From: Larix kaempferi
Taxonomy: Eukaryota > Streptophyta > Pinopsida > Pinales > Pinaceae
Reading direction: 5' to 3'
NCBI GenBank assembly: GCA_027924585.1
Contig: BSBM01000596.1
Span: 10,435,501 to 10,499,500, forward strand
DNA: 64,000 bases
Shown here one piece after another: positions 56,600-64,000 of this stretch. The notes beneath the pieces were generated by a model. The model saw only the letters and a list, made by a program, of their open reading frames with translations. It was not told where the DNA came from and searched no databases. The position numbers were made by a program, and so were the translations under genes. Each line of letters begins with the position of its first letter. Positions within the stretch are counted from its first letter, which is position 1.

Positions 56600-57142
56600 T
56601 GATCCACATCGAAGTGGGCATTGTTATCGAATGCTAACATCGACGGCGACAAGTCATTGATGTCGATCCAACTTTGACAAGTTTCGATTTCGACACAACT
56701 CCGACGGGTCTCGACTTCGACATACTGCGACACACTCTACACCTTCGACATGTTCAACAACCTCACAATTCGTGACATCAACATGCAACCAGTGACTATC
56801 GAACTTCGACAGACTGTCTCTCTATCTTCCAGTCGACTGTAACGGTTGAACTGTTGAACCGTTCTAATTTCTTCTTTGTAACTGAACGTAACAGGAAGTC
56901 ACCCAAGCATCTCAGAATTCTATATAAGCATGTATAATATTGCAACATACATCAATCTACTTGTTTATATCTAATAGAGAAGAACAGTTCGCATTCCTAC
57001 ATATTGTCTGCGCATATTGTGTTTATCTGTGTAGTGTAATTATGCTTTGCTCATTCGGTTTCTTAAGCTTCCACCATAACAGAGCCGACTCATTCAGTCG
57101 AACTATTGTCCCCCTCATGCTTCCTGGACACAACCTGGATCA
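56600..57142 (+). repeat. E8 5' LTR (543 bp)
   Basis: TGATCCACATCG to CCTGGATCA, so TG..CA ends. A TATA box TATATAAG lies at 56921-56928, followed by the likely transcript start 25-35 bp on. The LTR is rich in TCGAC. It has 63 bp that the 3' LTR lacks (from about 56805). Confidence 0.95.
56921..56928 (+). promoter_or_regulatory. E8 LTR TATA box
   Basis: TATATAAG occurs in both LTRs at the same relative place (56921 and 62181) inside an otherwise conserved stretch, fitting the polymerase II promoter of the element. Confidence 0.7.
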
Positions 57143-57143
57143 T

Positions 57144-57155
57144 TGGTATGAGAGC
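57144..57155 (+). other. E8 primer-binding site (initiator tRNA-Met)
   Basis: TGGTATGAGAGC, one base different from TGGTATCAGAGC, starts one base after the LTR. Confidence 0.9.
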
Positions 57156-57214
57156 ACTCAGTTTTGTTCGTGCTTAAGTTTTGTGTATACACTTCTCTCG
57201 AAGTTACCTAACAT

Positions 57215-58510
57215 ATGCCAGTTCAAACTCGCTTGCAATCACAACAATCCAAGGAGACGCTACCTCCAGAAATGACAGAAGAAACACCTGATAGACATGC
57301 AGTCGACGAGACAACACATCTTATTGAGCAAGCTCTGGCTCGACAACAGACTGAAATGTTCGTCCAGTTCAACAAAATTCTCATGCGATTTACTTCGACA
57401 TTCGGAGGATTTTCGACACAAACTCACTTAGATAAAATCAGCCCCTTCAAAGTGCAAATGAATTTGGACATACCGAATCTTGAAAGTAAGATTGACGTGG
57501 AATCCGTCGACAATTGGGTGCAACAATTGGAATCCTATTACGTTGTAAATCAACTCTCCGAAGTTGAAAAAGTCACCATTGTATCCTTAAAGATGTCAAC
57601 ATTTGTGCACTGCTGGTGGGAGAACCTCTCGACAAAGATGGAGAAAAGCAAAGACCCCATCGATACATGGGATAAATTCGTTATATACATCCGAAAGGAA
57701 TTTCACCCACCCAAATACCTCGAGAAGAAGTATAAGAAGTGGCAACAGCTAAGGTGATGGAAAGACCAATCAGTACCGAGTTACATCGACGAGTTCTACC
57801 AACTCATGGCTAGACTTGGCGTCCAAGAATAAGAGAAATTGCTTGTTCTGAAGTACATCAGTGGATTGTCCCAGTACATCCAGCAGGAGATGGAATTTCT
57901 GACTGTCACTATGCTTGTGGATTGTCCGGGTACATCTAGTAGGAGATGGAATTTCTGACTGTCACTACGCTTGCAGATTGTTCGGGTACATCCAGCAGGA
58001 GATGGAATTTATGACTGTCACTATGCTTGTGGATTGTCCAAGTACATTCAGCAGGAGATGGAATTTATGACTATCACTACGCTTGCGGATGCATTCCACT
58101 ACACCACTAAACTAAAAATCAAGCAAAAAGGAAAAGCACGCTTCGCGACAAAGCTGACATCAGGAAGACCACCCGACAAGAAGGCACTAGGAAGACCACC
58201 CGACAAGAAGGCACTAGACGACTTCGACAAGTCAAAATCTTCTCAGCCGACACCGCCAAATCCAGATCACGGCAAGAAGCCTTTTCAAAAGAGGGAATGT
58301 AGCAAACAACCGCCGACCGGAAAATGGTGCGATTACCACCACTCATCTTGGCATGATACATCTGAATGCAAAGCTCGGAAGACATTTTTGACAAAAGTGT
58401 TGACCTTCGACGCGTTCAAAAAGATGGTGGAAAAATATGATCGAGATGCGATGACCCTTTTGACATCGACCACTCCAGTAGCCTCGACTATCGTCGATGA
58501 GGAGGAATGA
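57215..58510 (+). pseudogene. E8 gag
   Basis: The ATG at 57215 (MPVQTRLQSQQSKETLPPEM) lies 60 bp after the primer site. The capsid-like region includes VDNWVQQLESYYVVNQLSEV and WDKFVIYIRKEFHPPKYLEK, typical of plant Gypsy gags. A TGA at 57755-57757 (replacing CGA or TGG) and a TAA near 57831 interrupt it. A four-fold 56-bp tandem repeat (57863-58086) follows, which puts its middle units out of frame. The nucleocapsid has WCDYHHSSWHDTSEC, a C-x2-H-x4-H-x4-C variant zinc knuckle. The peptide GRPPDKKAL is duplicated by a 27-bp repeat at 58163-58216. Confidence 0.85.
57863..58086 (+). repeat. Four tandem 56-bp units within E8 gag
   Basis: Units start at 57863, 57919, 57975 and 58031, each GGATTGTCC..GTACAT..CAGGAGATGGAATTT..GCTTG. 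Units 1 and 4 are read in the gag frame; units 2 and 3 are in the other two frames. Three extra copies add 168 bp, which restores the frame. Confidence 0.95.
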
Positions 58511-58860
58511 GAATGCCTATTCCATACTCGGATATGGGTCTAGAGCAACCCATTACATCTGATTGTGGACAATGGTAGCCAAAAGAACTTCATTTCTGAA
58601 GATCTCGTAAAGAAACTAGGTCTTGTTACCACTCTGCATTCTCAGCCTTACGACATTGGTTGGATGAAGGATGGACAAGAACTACGGATCACTCGACAAT
58701 GCAAGCTTGCCTACTTCATAAATCCTTTTGAAGATGAAGTACTTTGCGACGTGGAACCACTCTCCATAGTCGATGCCCTATTTGGGAAACCTTACCTCTA
58801 GGATAAACATGGAAGTTATCAGTCATGGCCTTAGAAGGTGATTGTCAGAATCTGAAATCG
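58511..58860 (+). pseudogene. E8 aspartic protease
   Basis: LIVDNGSQKNFISEDLVKKL has the retropepsin active site as DNGS (usual D-S/T-G-A/S). RITRQCKLAYFINPF and IVDALFGKPYL follow; the last aligns with the conserved ILG(R/M)PWL end. A TAG at 58799-58801 follows where Trp or Gln would stand. The frame is that of gag. Confidence 0.8.
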
Positions 58861-59074
58861 ATGGTTCAGCATACCAGAGCGTCAACCTACACCAACGGTT
58901 GCACTAATATCTTCCAAACAGACAAAGAAGCTCATCAATCATGCTCAGAAGTTCGCATTAATCATGATCAAGCCGCAACATTCTAAAAATACTGCAACGA
59001 CGATTCGAGTCACCAACCAATGCAGCTCCCGACAGAAGCAGCAAGTTGATCATATGCTCTATGAGTACTAGAAC

Positions 59075-59653
59075 ATGTTTCAAGATCTCGATGGAATACC
59101 TCAACATTCTCAAGTAAAACACTCCATTAAAATTGTTCCTGGTTCTTCTTTTCCTAACGCATCTGTTTACAGAAGATCCATTCTCGAAAATGAAGAGATT
59201 CACAAACAAATCCAAGAACTAATCGACAAAGGTCACATCCACCCAAGTTCCTCTCCTTGTGGAATTCTAGTCGTCCTAGTTCTAAAGAAAGACGAAACTT
59301 GCTGCATGTGCATCAACTACAGAGCTCTAAACAAAATTTCAGTAAAGAATTGCTACCCTCTGTCGTGGATAGACGAGCTCATCAACTGTCTGAATGGTGC
59401 TAAATTCTTTACTAAGCTCGACCTAAAGATGGGATACCATTAGATTCTAATCAATCCCTCAGATGTGTGGAAAACTACTTTCAAGACCAAGGAAGGACTG
59501 TTTGAATGGTTAGTCATGCATTTCGGCTTAACCAATGCACCTGCGACCTTCATGCGACATATGGATAACATTCTTCGACCTTTCATCAGAAAATGGGTCA
59601 TTGTCTATCTTGGCGATATATTGTTCCAGTCGATCATGGGAAGAACATGTTAG
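59075..59653 (+). pseudogene. E8 reverse transcriptase
   Basis: Blocks: HKQIQELIDKGHIHPSSSPC, MCINYRALNKISVKNCYPLS, AKFFTKLDLKMGYH, then a [37 protein letters not shown], and [12 protein letters not shown]. The YxDD box is Y-L-G-D here, so the first catalytic Asp is lost (GAT to GGC or GGT type change). A frameshift follows near 59650. Confidence 0.85.
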
Positions 59654-60500
59654 ACATTTTTGACAAGTCCTCGACACTCTCCAACAACATCAGCTCTATC
59701 TGAACATGGACAAGTGCTCTTTTGTGATTACCAGCATTAAATATTTGGGGTACGTAATTGACTCTATAGGAATTCACGTCGATCCAAACAAAGTACAGAT
59801 CCTCAAAGATTGTCCCATTCCTTGAAGCATTCAAGAACTAAGAATTTTTTTTGGTTTGGCAAATTTCTATCGACGATTCATACTCGGGTTCAGTCACATA
59901 TCCTGGCCCTTGAATCAGTTGACGAAGGGAAATGGGAAAACTGTCTTCCAATGGACAACAACACATCAAGCATCTTTTGAACAGCTCAAACACATGCTCT
60001 GCACTGCACCAGTACTTGTGCTACCTGATTTTCATTAGCCCTTTGATATTGATACGGATGCATTGGACTATGCCTTGGGTGTAGTGATCACTCAGTATGG
60101 TCACCCAGTCGCTTTTCATTCTGAGACTTTTAATGACACAGTTAGAAGATACTTGATGTACGAAAAAGAACTGTACCCCATTGTGCAAGATCTCAAGCAA
60201 TGGAGTCATTACATCCTTGGCAAGGAAACGATCATTCTCACTGATCACAAGCCTCTACAATTCACTCTGACATAATCAAAGTTGCAGACAAATCGACAAA
60301 TCAAGTGGATTAATTACCTACAACGATTCCAGTTGGTGATTAAGTATTAGAAAGGTAAAGCTAACGCCGTTGTTGATTCCCTTAGTCGACCACCCATTAC
60401 TCTCCTTTTGATAGTTATGAGTATGCAGGAATACGACATGACCACTTGGCCACAGTTGTATAACGATGACAACAACTTCTCAGCAATCTACCGATAGTTA
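59654..60500 (+). pseudogene. E8 RT thumb and RNase H
   Basis: In the shifted frame: CSFVITSIKYLGYVIDSIGI, FGLANFYRRFILGFSHISWP, VFQWTTTHQASFEQLKHMLC, then FDIDTDALDYALGVVITQYG and IILTDHKPLQFTLT. RNase H catalytic aspartates in TDALD and TDH are visible. Stops are at 59822 (TGA), 60036 (TAG), 60273 (TAA) and 60349 (TAG). The N-terminal part overlaps minus-strand shadow ORFs. Confidence 0.85.
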
Positions 60501-61760
60501 CAAACTAACAAATTGTCGACCCCCGACTACTTCCTGAAAGACACATTTCTATACAAGCTTGGACAGCTTTGTGTACCGACTGGTGAGCACCGACAGCAGC
60601 TCATCTGGGACGTGCACTACAACAAGACTGCAAGACACTTTGGAGTAGCGAAGACACTTGCTATTCTACAGAAGTATTTCTTTTGGCCTACACTTAAATC
60701 CGACTTCAACAAGTACATTTGATCATGCGTGGTGTGTGCCATTGCTAACCTCCTAATCGACGACAGGGATTGTACACACCTCTGCCAGTTCCTAGTCGAC
60801 CATGGGAATCTATTTCTATGGACTACTTGATGGGTTATCCTACTACTAGAAATCAACATGACGCGATATTAGTAGTATTCGACCAATTTTCCAAGATGGC
60901 CATTCTCATACCATGTAAGAAGACCACGATAGTGCAGCAAACCGCTCAGCTCTTCTTTACACATGTCTGGAAACACTATGGTTTACCAGCGACCATTCTT
61001 TCCGATCGAGATGCCAAATTCGTCAACATATTTTGGAAGACCCTCTAGAAACTGTTAGACACACGACTCTCATTGTCGACAACTTTCCATCCTTAGACTA
61101 ACGGATAGACAGAAGTTGTGAATCGCTTGGTAGTACAACTGTTTCGCATGTACAATCACCAGCATCGACGCACATGGGGTGAAAGTCTTCCATACATCTA
61201 GCACATCTATAATCGTTCTCAGCTCAGCTCTATAGGAAAGATTCCATTTGAAGTCTATTAAAAATTTCATCCCTTAGTGCATATCGACTTGATCAGCTCC
61301 TCGACACAGCCAAGCTTCGACACCGACCATAACAAGCGAAAAGTTTATAAAGTAGTCAAGTTCATAGATCAGATCTGCGACATCCAGTGACAAGCACGTG
61401 ATATGTTGCATAGAGCAAACGAGAAATCTAATGCCTGGCACGACAATCACTGTATCCCTCATACATTCCAAATTGGGGATAAGGTCTAGTTACATCTTAA
61501 GAAGGAGTGCTTCACTTGTCCATTCAAGAAGTTAAAACCTTTGCGATATGGTTCGTACAATATTCTTCAATAGATTGGTGAAAACGATTTTCAGCTTGAC
61601 ATTCCTGCATGCTTGGGTCTGCATCCAGTATTTAATGTGGATCTACTTCAACCATACCATGCACCACTATTGGAACAAAATGACTTACTGATAGCAGAAC
61701 CCGAAGACATCCATCCAGATGTTCAAGAGCCTCTTCCTTGCGACACCAATGTGGGACGAT
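60501..61760 (+). pseudogene. E8 integrase
   Basis: The zinc-binding region is HYNKTARHFGVAKTLAILQK with SCVVC after a TGA. After a frameshift near 60740 the core shows SISMDYLMGYPTTRNQHDAI, TILSDRDAKFVN and TEVVNRLVVQLF, giving the DDE triad. The tail includes QIGDKV, LKPLRYGSYNIL and FNVDLLQPYHAPLLE. No clear chromodomain is present. About nine stops are scattered through it. Confidence 0.85.
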
Positions 61761-61908
61761 GAGTACGCCTTACAAGGACGAACAAAATTCCCTTGTTTCA
61801 GGTTACCAAATCTGGCCAGCTCCCATCTTAAGGAAAGTGGTACTCTATACTGAAATAACCGACAAGTCTCCTCACCCTCGCGAGAAAACAATGGGGACCA
61901 TTGTTTCT

Positions 61909-61922
61909 TAAGGAAGGAGGTA
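61909..61922 (+). other. E8 polypurine tract
   Basis: TAAGGAAGGAGGTA abuts the 3' LTR start TGATCCAC. Confidence 0.85.
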
Positions 61923-62402
61923 TGATCCACATCGCAGTGGGCATTGTTGTCGAATACTAACATTGACTCCAACAAGTCAATGATGTTGATCCAACTTCGA
62001 CAAGTTTCAATTTTGACACACCTCCGATGGATCTCGACTTTGACATACTACGACACACTCCGCACCTTCCACATGTTCAGCAACCTCACAGTTCATGACA
62101 TCAACATGCAACCAATGACCGTTCTCACTTCTTCTTTGTAACTGAATGTAGCGGGCAGGCACCCAAGCATCTCAGAATTCTATATAAGCATGTATAATAT
62201 TGTAACATACATCAATCTACCTGTTTAAATCTAATAGAGAAGAACAATTTGCATTCCTACATATTGTCTATGCATATTGTGTTTATCTGTGTAGTGTAAT
62301 TCTGCTTTGCTTATTTTGTTTCTTGAGCTTTCGCCATAACAGAGTCGACTCATTCAGTCGAATTGTTGTCCCCCTCGTGCTTCCTGGACACAACCTGGAT
62401 CA
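61923..62402 (+). repeat. E8 3' LTR (480 bp)
   Basis: TGATCCACATCG to CCTGGATCA. It matches the 5' LTR except for substitutions and a 63-bp deletion after CCAATGAC. Confidence 0.95.
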
Positions 62403-62407
62403 ACAAT
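62403..62407. other. E8 right target-site duplication (ACAAT)
   Basis: The same five bases as at 56595-56599. Confidence 0.9.
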
Positions 62408-62613
62408 TGCTATCAAATTATAGAATCATGGTTGTAAATCAATGTGACAAGGGATATGTATTAAGGTTTATGTGCTTTAGGTTTGATCGGTCTCTTTATC
62501 ATTATAAAAGTTATGTATTAACTTGTGAAAATTCTTTATACATGTTTTTGAATAAGAAGTGAGATTAATAGGGTTTTTAGATTACTATATACTTTTATTA
62601 TATAAGTTATAAT

Positions 62614-63216
62614 TGTTGATGTATATGTAACTTCGGAATGTATTTCACCTATGTATTTCATTTATGTATATTATACTCCTATAGAGATGTATTATTCCTC
62701 TATAAGGAAGTGTTGTCATTTTTATTGACAAGTGTCGCAAGTGTCGTAACTTACCGATGGGTTATTAGACTACCATGTGTGGGGTCGGCCTTGATTAAGT
62801 TAACCATGGGTTGTTAGGCTAAGCTAGACAAGTCAGCCCCATTAGTTTATTGGGAAGGTCAGGACAGGTATAAATAGAGATCGGGAGATCTCTATTTGAT
62901 CATCTCATTATTCACTTGTACATCACTCGGAAAGTGGCGCACTAGTTGAGGAGGAGGAGGAGCTGCTAGTAGAAGACTATCTTTTGTACTTTGGTTGTAC
63001 CTTGGTTGTATTATTGCTCTATCTATCTCTGAGGAAGTTGTGTGGTTTTTCACCTTAGGGTTTTCCCCATGGAAACTCTGTGTGTCTATTGTCTCTTATA
63101 TTTTCCTCTTGTTGTGATTGACATGATTGACATGCTTGATATGATTGATATGCTGTACATGTTATTCTCTCAGTAAAGATCCTAGTGTATATTGAATTAA
63201 TGCTCAAAAATTAACA
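62614..63216 (+). repeat. E9: 5' LTR of a Copia-type retrotransposon
   Basis: The right end CA at 63215-63216 abuts a tRNA-Met primer site, so this is a 5' LTR on the plus strand. The left end is set at TGTTGATGTATATG and is approximate. A TATA box TATAAATA lies at 62869-62876 and the 3' half is T/G-rich with a run of GATTGACATG(A/C)TTGA repeats at 63116-63155. Confidence 0.75.
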
Positions 63217-63229
63217 TGGTATTAGAGCT
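63217..63229 (+). other. E9 primer-binding site (initiator tRNA-Met)
   Basis: TGGTATTAGAGCT, one base different in the core from TGGTATCAGAGC, immediately after the LTR end. Confidence 0.85.
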
Positions 63230-64000
63230 AGCCTGAAAGAAGGAATGGTATGGCATGTATGACACTTGTTGCACTTGCGATGCTAGGGCTTGATATAGCA
63301 AAAACCAGTCATCGTAGCACTTTCGCTATAAATCCATTTTGGAGAGGTTTTTAGATCTGAAACTTTTACAGGTCGAATACAAGATCCCCATGTACCTTGT
63401 GTCCAAAGGAAAACTTATAATTCGTTGCACTTTATTTTTTATGATATGTACAATCTAGGGTTTCTGCCTCTTCCAGATCTGAGTCAAAAACATGTGACTT
63501 AGGAAAAAAGGTCATATGAAATTTTGTAAAATGTGACAAGTAGTGAACAGACTGTACTTTCTTAGGTAACTTGTTCAAAGGCCTAAATTGAACCAGTGAC
63601 ACGTGGAACGCTGTACAAGTTCGCTCTCCTGTTTTATCCCATAAACAGGTCACGTTGCGACACTTGGCATAACTCTCTCTCAGAGAATCCATTTGAGGTA
63701 AGACCTATGGGGTTGGAAAGATGACAGGTCAAGCTACCACAGGAAAAATTTCTATACCCCGTGGATCAGAAAGTTCTGAGTTACACTAGAAACAATCAGG
63801 TGCATATTTCTGTGAAAACATAATTATTTTTGAGCACCTTCATTCATGGCTCCGGGAATTAGGGTTTCAGTGAAAGTTGGTATTTTTGTAATCAGAGACC
63901 ACAGCTGAATGCTACTCATCAAAATCAAAATTTAGAGACCAAGATCAAATTTTTTGGTTGGGTAGAAGGTCGGGCTTGATCAAACCCTAGTTCGAGACTT
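63230..64000 (+). other. E9 internal leader (runs off the window)
   Basis: No gag start is reached. The plus strand has no long open frame, and the minus-strand stretch at 63432-63692 has no recognisable domain. The internal region should continue right of the window. Confidence 0.5.

Larger units (their letters stand above)
56600..62402 (+). mobile_element. E8: full-length Ty3/Gypsy retrotransposon (5.8 kb)
   Basis: Both LTRs (56600-57142 and 61923-62402), a primer site, a polypurine tract and a perfect 5-bp duplication ACAAT (56595-56599 and 62403-62407) are present. Gag and pol occupy one reading frame interrupted by in-frame stops, with frameshifts near 59650 and 60740. The order gag, protease, RT, RNase H, integrase is Gypsy. 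The two LTRs differ at roughly one in ten aligned positions by eye. It is the only complete element in the window, dead because of stops. Confidence 0.95.

Overview
The window is plant nuclear DNA, most likely from a large repeat-rich genome; a gymnosperm fits best, but that is an inference. Supporting signs are the density of decayed Ty3/Gypsy and Ty1/Copia LTR retrotransposons, tRNA-primer sites of plant LTR elements, a long degenerate TTTAGGG-like tract, and one intron-containing gene of the plant cinnamoyl-CoA reductase family. No bacterial, organellar or viral gene organisation is seen.

Layout: positions 1-36160 read best as a Russian-doll nest of six LTR retrotransposons, called E1-E6 here, of which only the right-hand halves lie in the window. 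E1 (1-12321, minus, Tat-like Gypsy) ends inside E2 (12322-21660, minus, Gypsy with a tRNA-Asp-type primer site, five gag zinc knuckles and an extra ORF). E2 ends inside the gag of E3 (21661-27240, plus, chromovirus-like Gypsy). E3 ends inside the integrase of E4 (27241-29617, minus, Copia). E4 ends inside the RNase H of E5 (about 29618-33982, minus, Tork-like Copia). E5 ends inside the coding region of E6 (33983-36160, plus, Copia without integrase).

From 36.2 to 48.0 kb lies a mosaic. It holds a seven-unit array of palindromic CTCGAG-centred repeats, tandem duplications, a decayed intron-containing gene of unknown identity, a CACTA-type transposon end with subterminal repeats, and a second integrase-less Copia (E7). 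E7 is split by a 2.6 kb telomere-like island whose core is a large inverted repeat. A second seven-unit copy of the palindromic array sits at the exact centre of that inverted repeat.

From 48 to 53.5 kb is AT-rich spacer with degenerate short repeats in opposite orientations. At 53568-55378 lies the only intact host gene: six exons, 330 codons, all five introns GT-AG, CCR-like reductase. From 56600 to 62402 lies E8, a full Gypsy element with both LTRs, an ACAAT target-site duplication, a primer site, a polypurine tract and a gag-pol frame broken by stops and frameshifts. From about 62614 the 5' LTR and leader of another Copia-type element (E9) run off the window.

How it works together: apart from the CCR-like gene, which would act in monolignol or a related phenylpropanoid reduction, nothing here looks functional. 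In the pol regions checked, most stop codons can be explained by C-to-T or G-to-A transitions, as expected for long-silenced methylated repeats. Coordinates of element ends are reliable where LTR, primer-site and target-site signals agree (E1 right end, E5 LTR inner edge, E8) and approximate elsewhere.
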